The notes under the pieces are model-generated. The model was not told the DNA's origin. It searched no databases and was given only the letters and a program-made list of their open reading frames with translations. A DNA stretch of 64,000 nt from NCBI RefSeq assembly GCF_947495145.1, contig NZ_CANLXP010000010.1:1-64000 (forward strand). Reading direction: 5' to 3'. The DNA is from an uncultured Arthrobacter sp. Lineage in GTDB: Bacteria; Actinomycetota; Actinomycetes; Actinomycetales; Micrococcaceae. The translations under genes and the position numbers were made by a program. Position 1 is the stretch's first letter, and each line of letters starts with the position of its first letter. Below are positions 17,862 through 26,203 of the stretch, piece by piece.

Positions 17862-18697
17862 TCGACAGTAATAATCGCCTGCACCGGCGTGTGGTCCGAG
17901 GGCCACGCGCCGTTGTAGCGCGTGGTGTTGATGCCCGTTTCCAGTACGGTGACACCAGGATTCACCATCAGCCAGTCGATCCGCTTGCGCCCCTGCTTCG
18001 GCGCGCGGTAGTGCGGAAACGTCCCCCACAAGTCGGTCAGCCGCTCCTGCGCCTCGTCCCACGCATCGGCGAGCACCTCACCGCTGGTCATCGCCTCGTA
18101 GGGCTGTGACGCGGCTCCAGTATTGAAGTCACCCATCACGACGACGGCGCTTTCCATCCGCGCGACCAGCGAACGTATTGCCTCCGCAGACCGCTGGCGC
18201 GACTTGCGGGACATGTGGTCGAGATGGGTGTTGACCGCCGTGAGCTCTTTACCTGTTTCCCGGTCGCGAAAGCGAGCCGTCACAACGATCCGTGGAATCA
18301 GGTTGCCCCAATCATTCGATCCGGGCGTGTTGGGCGTGTTGGACAACGCGTCCTGGTCCCACTCCAACAGTTCCAGCCGGTCGGCGTCGTACACGATCGG
18401 GCATTGCTCGCCGCCGCCATCGGCGTTACGGCCGCGTCCGATGCTGCTGTAACGCTCGCCCAGACCCTCGCAGATCGCCGGCATCTGGTCCGGCAGCGCT
18501 TCCTGCACACCCAGAATTGTAGGCTGCTCGGCCGCAAGCAGACGGCGGACCAGCGGTTCGCGGCGACCCCAGAAGTCATGGCTCCAGCGGTTGACATGAG
18601 CAACCCGGCGCCTGATGTTGTAGGTCATGATGTGCAGCTGCGGTGCCTCAACGGGTCCGATCAACGGCCTGTCTGCCACAGTGGTCCGCTCGCTCAT
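17858..18697 (-). CDS. Endonuclease/exonuclease/phosphatase family protein
   Basis: Predicted metal-dependent phosphohydrolase of the EEP fold, 279 aa, cytosolic (no signal peptide). Visible motifs in order are MTYNIRR (about 24), VQEAL with the metal-binding Glu, NTHLDHMS (about 155), VVMGDFNTGA (about 187), RIDWLMV and WPSDHTPV with the terminal catalytic Asp-His. All core residues are present. The fold covers nucleases, sphingomyelinases and phosphatases; the compact form is common in actinobacteria, and substrate cannot be assigned. Confidence 0.86.
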   Translation of the reverse strand: MSERTTVADRPLIGPVEAPQLHIMTYNIRRRVAHVNRWSHDFWGRREPLVRRLLAAEQPTILGVQEALPDQMPAICEGLGERYSSIGRGRNADGGGEQCPIVYDADRLELLEWDQDALSNTPNTPGSNDWGNLIPRIVVTARFRDRETGKELTAVNTHLDHMSRKSRQRSAEAIRSLVARMESAVVVMGDFNTGAASQPYEAMTSGEVLADAWDEAQERLTDLWGTFPHYRAPKQGRKRIDWLMVNPGVTVLETGINTTRYNGAWPSDHTPVQAIITVD

Positions 18698-18760
18698 GAA
18701 AAAACCTTAGCCCTTTTGCACCCATCGCGGGACCGAGGGCGCGTTGCCGTTCCCGAGTCA

Positions 18761-18785
18761 ATTGTTACACAATTTGTGCTACAAT
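18761..18785. promoter_or_regulatory. Autoregulatory operator/promoter of the TA pair
   Basis: A 25-bp imperfect inverted repeat (ATTGTTACACAA, central T, TTGTGCTACAAT; 10 of 12 pairs) ends in TACAAT (18780-18785), a good -10 element 6 bp before the antitoxin ATG. Antitoxin or antitoxin-toxin binding here would block its own promoter, as is usual for Phd/VapB systems. The adjacent -10 and ATG suggest a leaderless transcript. Confidence 0.6.
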
Positions 18786-18791
18786 CTGGCC

Positions 18792-19091
18792 ATGACAGCA
18801 CACATTCTGAAGACCGTCGGTGTCCGGGAGTTGCGTCAAAACGCTTCCAGTATCCTCGAGGAAGCACTGCGAACGGGAGAAAGCGTACTTATCACCAACC
18901 ATGGCCGGCCGATGGCTACGCTGCAGCCGATGACTGCGGACCTTGCCTGGCGTGAGGAGCTCATCGCGAAGGGGACACTGATTCCTGCAACGAACCCCGG
19001 CTCGCTAGCTGACATCGAGCCAGTCAAGTTGCCACCGGGAGGGCCCAGCATGGCTGAGATTCTGGAGGAGATGCGAGCGGATCGCTCGTGA
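18792..19091 (+). CDS. Phd/YefM-family antitoxin
   Basis: Predicted antitoxin of 99 aa. The N-terminal Phd/YefM fold reads VGVRELRQNASSILEEALRTGESVLITNHGRPMATLQPM (region about 8-46), and the C-terminal tail would wrap the toxin. It binds DNA through the N-terminal domain and neutralises the PIN toxin through the C-terminus. The stop overlaps the toxin start by 4 nt (GTGA). ATG 18792 sits just after a TACAAT -10 inside an inverted repeat. Confidence 0.9.
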   Translation: MTAHILKTVGVRELRQNASSILEEALRTGESVLITNHGRPMATLQPMTADLAWREELIAKGTLIPATNPGSLADIEPVKLPPGGPSMAEILEEMRADRS

Positions 19092-19483
19092 TCTACGTGG
19101 ACACCTCTGCGCTGGCCAAGATCATTGTGCCGGAACGGGAGTCGGAACAGCTGCGCCGGTTCTTCGGAACGACCGAGAATGATCGCCTCGCAACCTCGCA
19201 CCTCACCGTCGTTGAGCTGCATCGCACTGCATTGCGCCACCCTCAGGTCGCGCTTACCCAAACGATCGCATCCGTCTTATCGCACCTCAACACAACCGCG
19301 ATGACACAGGAGATTGTGAATCGGGCAGCTGCCCTCAAGCCCGCAGCATTGCGGGCCCTCGACGCCATTCATGTGGCGACCGCCCTCGAAATACGCGCCG
19401 ATCTGCTCGTTACTTATGATCGGCGCATGGTCGAAGCGTGCCAAGCGAACAACTTGGAGGTGGTGTCTCCTGGGGCAAGCTAA
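19088..19483 (+). CDS. vapC: PIN-domain toxin, VapC-like ribonuclease
   Basis: Predicted Mg-dependent endoribonuclease toxin of 131 aa. The PIN acidic residues are all visible: Asp in MIYVDTSALAK (about position 5), Glu in TVVELHR, Asp in LDAIHVATA and Asp in VTYDRRM. It starts at GTG overlapping the antitoxin stop, typical of a cotranslated type II toxin-antitoxin pair. It is convergent with paaH, with stops adjacent (19483/19484). The pair separates parts of the paa regulon. The RNA target is unknown. Confidence 0.9.
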   Translation: MIYVDTSALAKIIVPERESEQLRRFFGTTENDRLATSHLTVVELHRTALRHPQVALTQTIASVLSHLNTTAMTQEIVNRAAALKPAALRALDAIHVATALEIRADLLVTYDRRMVEACQANNLEVVSPGAS

Positions 19484-20353
19484 TCACCGGTCCCACGTGA
19501 AGAAGCCCTGGCCCGACTTCCGCCCCAATTCTCCCCTGGCAACCTTGTCCCGGAGGACCTGCGGCGGCGCAAAACGCTCCCCCAGCGTCGACTCGAGATA
19601 TTCGGCGATTCCGAGCCGCACATCCAGCCCCACAATGTCGGTTGTCCGCAACGGGCCGACTGGGTGCTTGTAGCCGAGAACCATCGCCGTATCGATGTCC
19701 TCAGCGGACGCCACTCCCTCCTCGACCATGCGCATGGCCTCCAGGGCGATTGCGACCCCAAGCCGCGAACTGGCGAAGCCCGGTGCATCCTTGACCACCA
19801 CGGGAGTCTTGCCGAGCGCTACAGCCCATCCGCGCGCCTTGTCGGCCAGCTCGGCCGAGGTAGAAGGCGCAAGCACAACCTCGATCAGCGTTGACGCCGG
19901 TACCGGGTTGAAGAAGTGCAAACCGCAGAACCGGTCGGGCCGCTGAAGGACGCCGGCCAGCTCGCCGACGGACAGCGAGGAGGTATTCGTCGCGAGCCAG
20001 GCGCCGCCGTCGAGCTGTTCCTCCACTCCGCGCAGCGCGGCCGTCTTGAGGGCCAAATCCTCCGGCACAGCTTCGACCACCAGGCCGCACGAAGCGAAAG
20101 CAGAGTAGTCCGTGCTCACCTGCAGCCGCGCGGACAGCGCGTCGAGGCTCTCCTGAGTGGTCCCCTTCGCGATGCTGCGGTCGAGCGCCGCGGTGATCCT
20201 TCCGCGCGCAGCCTTCGCCGCGTCGTCGTTCTGTTCAACGACGACGACGGCGGCACCGGCCACACAAAAAGCGTGCGCGATACCCGCACCCATCCGCCCG
20301 CCACCGAGAACGCCGACAGTCTCCGGAACACTGTTGGTACCCAATAGGCTCAC
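19484..20353 (-). CDS. paaH: 3-hydroxyacyl-CoA dehydrogenase (PaaH)
   Basis: NAD-dependent oxidation of 3-hydroxyadipyl-CoA to 3-oxoadipyl-CoA in lower phenylacetate catabolism. The 289 aa protein has an N-terminal Rossmann fold with GVLGGGRMGAGIAHAF (about 14-29), Glu in VVEAVPED, catalytic His in GLHFFNPVP, and the helical C-terminal domain ending KSGQGFFTW. GTG 20353 overlaps the paaF stop (GTGA). It is the last gene of the paaJ-paaF-paaH operon. A FadB2-like hydroxybutyryl-CoA role is possible by sequence alone; operon and operator favour PaaH. Confidence 0.88.
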   Translation of the reverse strand: MSLLGTNSVPETVGVLGGGRMGAGIAHAFCVAGAAVVVVEQNDDAAKAARGRITAALDRSIAKGTTQESLDALSARLQVSTDYSAFASCGLVVEAVPEDLALKTAALRGVEEQLDGGAWLATNTSSLSVGELAGVLQRPDRFCGLHFFNPVPASTLIEVVLAPSTSAELADKARGWAVALGKTPVVVKDAPGFASSRLGVAIALEAMRMVEEGVASAEDIDTAMVLGYKHPVGPLRTTDIVGLDVRLGIAEYLESTLGERFAPPQVLRDKVARGELGRKSGQGFFTWDR

Positions 20354-21102
20354 TTCTTCTTCTCCCGGTCGGTGTCTTTCCTCGTTAGGAATGCCTGCAT
20401 GCGCTCAAACTTTGCCTCCGACTCGAACAGGATGCCCTGCGCGAGCTGATCGATTACAGGGTGCGCCTCAGGTGGTGCATGGAAGACGCTCTTGGTGATT
20501 CGGGTTGCGAGCGGATCCTGGCGAGCGATCCGATCAGCGAGCCGGTGTGCTGCCGGGAGTAGATCGTCTGCGGGGTGGATTTCGGTAATGAGCCGGGCGG
20601 TGAGGGCTTCATCGGCGTTGAGCACGCGGCCCGCGAGCAGGATCTCCTTGGCGAGGGGTTCACCGACAAGCTCCCGCAAACGCCAGGTTGCGCCGGCCGC
20701 CGGCAGGATGCCGAGCCCCGTTTCCGGGTTGCCGATCTTCAGCGCGGGTGTCCCGATCCGGAAGTCTGCGGCGAAGGCGAGCTCCGCACCGCCGCCGAGT
20801 GCGTAGCCGTCCAACGCCGCGATCACGGGCATCGGGAGCTTCGCGATTCGGGAGAACAGTGTCGAGTTGATTCCGGCAAGGGCGTCGTCACGCCGTCGTT
20901 CTCTCAGCTGTGCGATGTCTGCGCCGGAGGCGAAGACGCCACCTGTTCCGGAGAGCACAAGGATTCGAGGGTTGCGCTCAAGGTCAGCGCACACCTCGTG
21001 AAGTTCGTCGACCATCTGCTGGTCGATGGCATTGCGCACCTCAGGGCGGTTGAGCTGGACGCTGAGGCGGTTACCGCCGTCGTCGATCTTGAGGGTCTTC
21101 AC
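20350..21102 (-). CDS. paaF: Enoyl-CoA hydratase (PaaF-type)
   Basis: Predicted 2,3-dehydroadipyl-CoA hydratase of 250 aa, crotonase superfamily. The oxyanion-hole and catalytic Glu regions are visible: GVFASGADIAQL, YALGGGAELAFAADF and NPETGLGILP (both catalytic Glu present). GTG 21102 overlaps the thiolase TAG by one base, so translation is coupled; upstream in-frame starts would lie inside the thiolase. A separate PaaG isomerase is absent from the window, so this or a distant protein must cover that step. Confidence 0.87.
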   Translation of the reverse strand: MKTLKIDDGGNRLSVQLNRPEVRNAIDQQMVDELHEVCADLERNPRILVLSGTGGVFASGADIAQLRERRRDDALAGINSTLFSRIAKLPMPVIAALDGYALGGGAELAFAADFRIGTPALKIGNPETGLGILPAAGATWRLRELVGEPLAKEILLAGRVLNADEALTARLITEIHPADDLLPAAHRLADRIARQDPLATRITKSVFHAPPEAHPVIDQLAQGILFESEAKFERMQAFLTRKDTDREKKK

Positions 21103-22298
21103 TACACGCGCTCCAGAAGCAGAGCGGTTCCCTGCCCGACACCGACGCACATGGTCGCGAGTCCCAGGCTCCCGCCTTCACGCTCCAGCCGGCCCATGAG
21201 GGTGATGGCGATGCGCGAGCCAGAGGACCCCAACGGGTGCCCCAGGGCGATGGCGCCGCCGTCGCGGTTGACGATGTCCTCGTCGAGGCCGAGCCTGCGG
21301 ATGGATGCAAGGGACTGGGTGGCGAAGGCTTCGTTGAGTTCGACGGCGTCGAGGTCGCCGATGGAGCGGCCGGCGAGCTTGAGGACCTTCTGCGTGGCCG
21401 GGACGGGTCCGATACCCATGATTTCCGGCGGCACTCCGGCAGAGGCGCCCGTGACGATGCGGGCGCGCGGGGTCAGGCCTAGCCGGGTGAGTGCGGCTTC
21501 GGACGCGACGATCACGGCGGAGGCACCGTCATTGAGTGAGCTCGAGTTGCCGGCTGTCACCACGCCGCCCTTCGCTACGACCGGCTTCAGCCCCGCGAGC
21601 ACCTCAAGCGTGGTGTCGCGCCTGGGTCCCTCGTCCGTGTCAACGGTGACGTTCTTCTTGCGGTGCGCGGTGTTCACCGGAACGATCTCATCTTTGAAAT
21701 GTCCGGCGTTTATCGCGGCAATGGCCCGCTGGTGGGATCGGAGCGCGAAGGCATCGGCGTCATCCCGGGAGATGCCGTCCACGCGGGCAACCTCCTCGGC
21801 CGTCTCCGGCATCGAGAACGTGGTCTTCTCCTGGGCCGCGAAGGTGGGGTTGGTGAAGCGCCAACCGATCGAGGTGTCGAAGGCAGCACCCGGCTTGGCG
21901 AACGCCGTCGTCGGCTTCTCCATGACCCACGGCGCGCGGCTCATTGACTCGACACCACCGGCAATAACGACGTCGGCCGCTCCGGCCTTGATCATGTGCG
22001 AGGCCATGATGATGGCGGACAGGCCCGATGCGCACAGCCGATTCACGGTGATCCCGGGGATGGTGTTGGGCAGGCCTGCGAGCAGGGTGGCCATGCGGGC
22101 GACATTCCGGTTTTCTTCACCGGCGCCGTTCGCGTTGCCGAGGATGACTTCGTCAATCGTCTCGGGGTCCAGACCGGTGCGGTGCACCAGTTCGCGGAGA
22201 GTCAGAGCCGCCAGGTCATCGGGGCGGACCGCCGAAAGCGCGCCGCCGTACCGTCCCACCGGGGTACGAACCCCACCAACCAGAAAAGCCTCGGCCAT
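21102..22298 (-). CDS. paaJ: Acetyl-CoA acyltransferase / thiolase (PaaJ-type)
   Basis: Thiolytic cleavage of 3-oxoadipyl-CoA, and probably 3-oxo-5,6-dehydrosuberyl-CoA, to acetyl-CoA and succinyl-CoA. The 398 aa thiolase has nucleophile Cys89 in VNRLCASGLSAI, the GGVESMSRAPW segment, His in ALGHPLGSSGSR and a second Cys in MCVGVGQG. ATG 22298 was chosen because CGGAGA lies just upstream and homologues start here; ATG 22313 is in frame. It leads the paaJ-paaF-paaH operon, preceded 55 bp upstream by a PaaR-type box. Confidence 0.9.
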   Translation of the reverse strand: MAEAFLVGGVRTPVGRYGGALSAVRPDDLAALTLRELVHRTGLDPETIDEVILGNANGAGEENRNVARMATLLAGLPNTIPGITVNRLCASGLSAIIMASHMIKAGAADVVIAGGVESMSRAPWVMEKPTTAFAKPGAAFDTSIGWRFTNPTFAAQEKTTFSMPETAEEVARVDGISRDDADAFALRSHQRAIAAINAGHFKDEIVPVNTAHRKKNVTVDTDEGPRRDTTLEVLAGLKPVVAKGGVVTAGNSSSLNDGASAVIVASEAALTRLGLTPRARIVTGASAGVPPEIMGIGPVPATQKVLKLAGRSIGDLDAVELNEAFATQSLASIRRLGLDEDIVNRDGGAIALGHPLGSSGSRIAITLMGRLEREGGSLGLATMCVGVGQGTALLLERV

Positions 22299-22352
22299 GC
22301 CAGTCTCCGTCATCGTCGTCGTAATCAGCGAGGTGAATTGAGGGCGGCACAA

Positions 22353-22374
22353 TTACCGACCGTTCGTTCTATAA
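22353..22374. promoter_or_regulatory. PaaR-type box upstream of paaJ
   Basis: TTACCGACCGT-TCGTTCTATAA matches the paaZ box (read in reverse complement) at 18 of 22 positions, with a good left half and weaker right half. It lies 55-76 bp before the paaJ ATG and links this operon to the 8.6 and 14.5 kb promoters. Confidence 0.65.
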
Positions 22375-22517
22375 AGAATCGCATGGGGCGTCGAAGCGGT
22401 CAACCGGCGTTACGCCGGCTCCCCGTACCGTTTCTCGCAGCTTTGCGGCTCAGAACCGTGTGTCGGCCGGGGACACGCCGCGAAAACGGCGGGTCCGGCG
22501 GGCAAACCTGCACGGAA

Positions 22518-22543
22518 TCGCTCGGGGGGCTCGCTCGGGGGGC
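22518..22543. repeat. Tandem 13-bp duplication
   Basis: TCGCTCGGGGGGC occurs twice head to tail (22518-22530, 22531-22543) just beyond the ABC-F stop codon. It looks like a replication-slippage product with no clear function. Confidence 0.6.
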
Positions 22544-22548
22544 TAAGG

Positions 22549-24174
22549 TCACGCCGCGCGCAGCCGGACCACCTGCCCGGCGTCCAGCCGCAGCTCCGAC
22601 CCGCCGAGGTCCGCGAACCAGCGGCGCAGCGCCCGGTCGTGACTTGCGATGATAAGGGTCCCTGCGGACCCTGCCAGCGCTTCTTCGAGCTCACCGCTCA
22701 GTACCGGCGACAGGTGGTTGGTGGGTTCGTCGAAAAGGAGCACGTCGTACTGGCCTACGAGCAGCCGAGCCAATGCCACCCGGCGGTGCTGGCCGGCGGA
22801 AAGTCCGCCGACGGGCACCAGGAAGTCGGCAGATTTGAACAAGCCGAGGTTCAGCAGCCTGTCGGCGAGCTCATCAATGTCACCGCGCAGCCCGTCCGCG
22901 AATGCGGGCAGCAACCGCTGGGACGGATTCACCGGCGGATCCAGTTCTTGCGGAAGGTAACCGAGCCGGCCACGCTGCCGCACAGATCCGGCGTCGATCT
23001 GCCCGTTTCCGGCGATGGCGTTCAACAGGGTCGTCTTTCCTGCTCCGTTCGGTCCGGTGATGAGCAATCTCTCGCCCGCGGCCACCGTCAGCGACGGAAC
23101 GGCCAGACGGGCGTCCACCCGCAGGCCCGAGACCGTGATGACATCGCCGCGTAGGGAACGCCCGCCGAAGCGTGCGGACAGCGCCAGCGGCTGCGGCGGC
23201 CGGTCGACCGGGTTCTCCTCCAGTCTGCGCAGCCGTTCGAGCGCGTTCCGCTTCTGGCTCGTTACCGCTTTCTGGACGGTTCCCTGCTTGAAGTCGTAGC
23301 CCATCTTGTCGCCGTCGTGGACCCGTGCATAGCCCATGTGCTGCTCGACCGCCGCGGCTTTCGAACGCTCAATCTCCTGAGCATCAAGCCACTGCTGGTA
23401 CTGCTGTTCCCACCGCCGTCGCTCTGCTTGTTTCGCGAGCAGATAGCCCTCGTATCCGTTGCCGTAGCGCTGCAGCTTTCGCCGGTCGCCATCGAGCTCA
23501 ACGATGTCGGTCGCGAAGGTGCGCAGGAAATCCCGGTCGTGGGACACAGCGAGAACAGCACCCCGGTGCGAGGTGAGCCGTCGTTCAAGCCAGGTGACGG
23601 CGTCGTCGTCCAGGTGGTTGGTGGGCTCATCGAGCATGAGGATCGCAGCCGAGTCGGCGAGCAGGCATGCGAGCGCAAGCCGCTCCTGCTCTCCGCCCGA
23701 GAGAGAGGACAGCGGCCGATTACGGGTGACGTCTCCCAGCCCCAGGTGCTGCATGGCTGAGCCGACGCGCGCGTCTGCGTCGTAACCGCCGTGGAGCGCG
23801 AAGCGAGTCTGAAGGTCTCCATACCGGGCCAGTTCAGCGGCGCCGGCCGAGCCCAGACCTGCTTCGAGGGTCCGCATTTCCGCCTCCAGCCAGCGGATGC
23901 CGGCGAGCGCCGCATCAATGACCTGACGGACAGTGTCCGACGGCGGATGGTTCAGTGTCTGCGCCAGGTAACCGATTGTGCCGCTGGCCGTCACCGTCCC
24001 GACGTCGGGCGCAACCTGTCCGGACAGCAGACGCAGCAGCGTGGACTTTCCGGAGCCGTTTTCGCCGACAAGTGCGATGCGTTCACCGCTGGTGAGGGTG
24101 AGGCTGACGTCGTCGAGCAGGAGTTTGTCACCGTGCCCGTGGGACACGTTGGTCAGGCGGATGTGGTCGGTCAC
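22549..24174 (-). CDS. ABC-F family ATP-binding protein
   Basis: Cytosolic duplicated ATPase (541 aa) of the ABC-F class, which acts on ribosomes in translation or antibiotic protection rather than transport. Two nucleotide-binding domains are present, with Walker A GENGSGKST (about 40) and GPNGAGKTT (about 350), signatures LSGGEQERLALA and LSAGQHRRVALA, and a charged interdomain linker (about 245-310). No membrane segments occur. GTG 24174 is preferred because CGAGG lies 5 nt upstream. The subfamily (housekeeping or resistance) cannot be settled by eye. The 171 bp upstream hold a GC-rich stretch but no recognisable leader peptide. Confidence 0.87.
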   Translation of the reverse strand: MTDHIRLTNVSHGHGDKLLLDDVSLTLTSGERIALVGENGSGKSTLLRLLSGQVAPDVGTVTASGTIGYLAQTLNHPPSDTVRQVIDAALAGIRWLEAEMRTLEAGLGSAGAAELARYGDLQTRFALHGGYDADARVGSAMQHLGLGDVTRNRPLSSLSGGEQERLALACLLADSAAILMLDEPTNHLDDDAVTWLERRLTSHRGAVLAVSHDRDFLRTFATDIVELDGDRRKLQRYGNGYEGYLLAKQAERRRWEQQYQQWLDAQEIERSKAAAVEQHMGYARVHDGDKMGYDFKQGTVQKAVTSQKRNALERLRRLEENPVDRPPQPLALSARFGGRSLRGDVITVSGLRVDARLAVPSLTVAAGERLLITGPNGAGKTTLLNAIAGNGQIDAGSVRQRGRLGYLPQELDPPVNPSQRLLPAFADGLRGDIDELADRLLNLGLFKSADFLVPVGGLSAGQHRRVALARLLVGQYDVLLFDEPTNHLSPVLSGELEEALAGSAGTLIIASHDRALRRWFADLGGSELRLDAGQVVRLRAA

Positions 24175-24345
24175 GGAAACCTCGAATACCTCGCAAAGTC
24201 GAAGAAGCGCCGGCGGAGCCGCCCCGGGATATGCGCATCGGGGCCAGCTCAACGCCGACGAGAAGACTGGTGCGGGTTAGGACCACATAGGAAACAGACT
24301 GCCCGTGTTATTGGATTTCGTCAACGGTCTGGTCCCGGCCGCCGT

Positions 24346-24555
24346 TCAGTCCTCCAGGCGGAAGCCCAGCTTGACGGTCACCTGCCAGTCAGCGACGGCG
24401 CCATCAACCAGGTGCCCGCGGATTTCCTTGACCTCGAACCAATCGAGGTTTCGAAGTGTCTTGGAAGCCTGGGTCACTGCGTTGGTCACTGCCGCGTCCA
24501 CCCCATCCGGCGACGTGCCGACGACCTCGGAAATGCTGTAAGTATGGTTCGCCAT
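24346..24555 (-). CDS. Dodecin family protein
   Basis: Small flavin-binding storage or buffering protein (69 aa) that forms hollow dodecamers. The sequence has the dodecin pattern: SISEVVGTSPDGVDAAVTNAV, then LRNLDWFEVKEIRG with the flavin-stacking Trp, and VADWQVTVKLGFRLE at the end. Length matches the family. ATG is preceded by GGAGAAGAAGG. It lies alone between the ABC-F gene and a divergent VOC gene. Confidence 0.93.
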   Translation of the reverse strand: MANHTYSISEVVGTSPDGVDAAVTNAVTQASKTLRNLDWFEVKEIRGHLVDGAVADWQVTVKLGFRLED

Positions 24556-24739
24556 CCTTCTTCTCCTTCGAGTCAGGCCGGTGTGGGCTGCCTTTGCTAC
24601 CGGCGGGTGGATGTCACGCTAGTCCTGTCCGCTGTTCCGGTCCAGACCCTTCGTACGTCCGGTGATCGTTTCTATCGCGGACAACATCTGACCGGAATAC
24701 TCTGGATCAGCGTTGCAAACGTCCCTACGCTGTGGACCC

Positions 24740-25177
24740 ATGACGTACAGCATTCAGGTAGTGATTGACAGCGAAGATCCCCATAGTCAGGCAGATTGGT
24801 GGGCCGAGACACTGGACTGGAGGGTGGAGCCGACTGACCAGGACTTCATCGACAAGATGCTCGCCGAGGGTTACGCCAAGGAGAGCGATGTGATCGAGCA
24901 CAACGGCATCCGCGTCTGGAGCACAGGTGAGGCGGTGTGTCGTCCGGATGAGGAGGGTCAGAAGGGGCGCCAGCGCATCCTTTTCGTGAAAGTCCCGGAG
25001 CCGAAGACGGTGAAGAACCGCACCCACCTCGACATTCGCCTGGACGGTGATGACAAGGACGCGGTTCGTGCAGCCCTGGAAAAGCGGGGCGCACGCTTCC
25101 TGTACCAGGGCAGCGAGGGACCACACATCTGGTACACCATGGCAGACCCGGAGGGAAATGAGTTCTGTGTGAGTTAG
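24740..25177 (+). CDS. VOC (glyoxalase-fold) superfamily protein
   Basis: A 145 aa protein with two beta-alpha-beta-beta-beta repeats of the vicinal-oxygen-chelate fold: IQVVIDSEDPHSQADWWAETLDW at the start, HLDIRLDGDD in the middle and WYTMADPEGNEFCV at the end. It resembles the Glyoxalase_6 group common in actinobacteria. Members bind or modify small molecules; no substrate can be assigned. ATG 24740 fits the fold start. It lies 48 bp upstream of menB, probably with a separate promoter. Confidence 0.82.
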   Translation: MTYSIQVVIDSEDPHSQADWWAETLDWRVEPTDQDFIDKMLAEGYAKESDVIEHNGIRVWSTGEAVCRPDEEGQKGRQRILFVKVPEPKTVKNRTHLDIRLDGDDKDAVRAALEKRGARFLYQGSEGPHIWYTMADPEGNEFCVS

Positions 25178-25225
25178 TCTCCCCCGCTTTGAAGTCACCC
25201 CCGTGTCCAAAGCTAGACTCGATTG

Positions 25226-26197
25226 GTGACCACAGATCTCCCACCCCAGGTATCCGATATCTTCGACCCTGCCCGCTGGCGGCTCGTGGAGGGATTTGAG
25301 GATCTTCAGGACATCACCTACCACCGGGAGGTCGAACGCAGTCAGGTAGACCGCAGCCAGAACGACGGCGCCCCGTTCCGCGATCTCCCGACTGTCCGCA
25401 TCGCATTCAACCGGCCGGAGGTGCGCAACGCCTTCCGCCCGGGCACGGTTGATGAGCTCTACCGCGTGATGGACCACGCGCGCATGACACCGGACGTTGC
25501 AACGGTCCTCCTGACTGGCAACGGTCCATCACCCAAGGACGGCGGACACTCCTTCTGCTCCGGCGGTGACCAGCGGATCCGCGGGCGGGATGGGTACAAG
25601 TACGCAGAGGGAGAGACCAAGGAAACCATTGACCCGGCACGCGCGGGCCGGCTCCACATCCTCGAGGTTCAGCGGCTGATACGGACCATGCCGAAGGTGG
25701 TCATCGCCGTCGTCAATGGCTGGGCTGCGGGCGGCGGTCACAGCCTGCATGTTGTGGCGGACCTGACGATCGCCTCCCGCCAACACGGCAAGTTCAAGCA
25801 GACCGATGCAACGGTTGGCAGCTTCGACGCCGGCTATGGCTCGGCGCTCCTCGCCCGGCAGATCGGGCAGAAGCGAGCGCGAGAGATTTTCTTCCTCGCC
25901 CGGGAGTACTCGGCCGAGGATATGGTCGCCATGGGAGCGGTGAACGAAGCCGTCGACCATAAGCGGCTCGAGGAGGTAGCCCTTGAGTACGCCGCAGACA
26001 TCGCGAATCAAAGCCCGCAGGCAATCCGCATGCTCAAGTTCGCGTTCAACCTCGCCGATGACGGTCTGGCCGGTCAGCAGGTGTTCGCCGGCGAAGCCAC
26101 CCGCATGGCTTATATGACCGACGAAGCGGTCGAGGGCAAGGAAGCGTTCCTCGAGAAACGCAGCCCCGACTGGTCCAGCTTCCCCTACTACTTCTAG
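25226..26197 (+). CDS. menB: 1,4-dihydroxy-2-naphthoyl-CoA synthase
   Basis: Crotonase-fold enzyme that cyclises o-succinylbenzoyl-CoA in menaquinone synthesis. The 323 aa protein has the long actinobacterial N-terminus, then RIAFNRPEVRNAFRPGTVDEL, the HSFCSGGDQRIRGRDGYKY loop specific to MenB, NGWAAGGGHSLHVVADLT and TVGSFDAGYGS. GTG 25226 is chosen because TAGACT (25214-25219) sits 6 bp before it, a layout typical of leaderless actinobacterial genes; TTG 25223 is the alternative. menE follows after 6 bp. Confidence 0.95.
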   Translation: MTTDLPPQVSDIFDPARWRLVEGFEDLQDITYHREVERSQVDRSQNDGAPFRDLPTVRIAFNRPEVRNAFRPGTVDELYRVMDHARMTPDVATVLLTGNGPSPKDGGHSFCSGGDQRIRGRDGYKYAEGETKETIDPARAGRLHILEVQRLIRTMPKVVIAVVNGWAAGGGHSLHVVADLTIASRQHGKFKQTDATVGSFDAGYGSALLARQIGQKRAREIFFLAREYSAEDMVAMGAVNEAVDHKRLEEVALEYAADIANQSPQAIRMLKFAFNLADDGLAGQQVFAGEATRMAYMTDEAVEGKEAFLEKRSPDWSSFPYYF

Positions 26198-26203
26198 GCG
26201 CCG

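Noticed and set aside
20575-22341. 588-codon plus-strand open frame opposite paaF and paaJ
   Set aside because: The minus strand encodes complete hydratase and thiolase active sites; the plus frame is Ser/Arg/Pro-rich with no domain.
25226-26197. PaaG or PaaB-type crotonase linked to the phenylacetate genes
   Set aside because: The MenB-specific loop and immediate coupling to menE and menA identify it as MenB.
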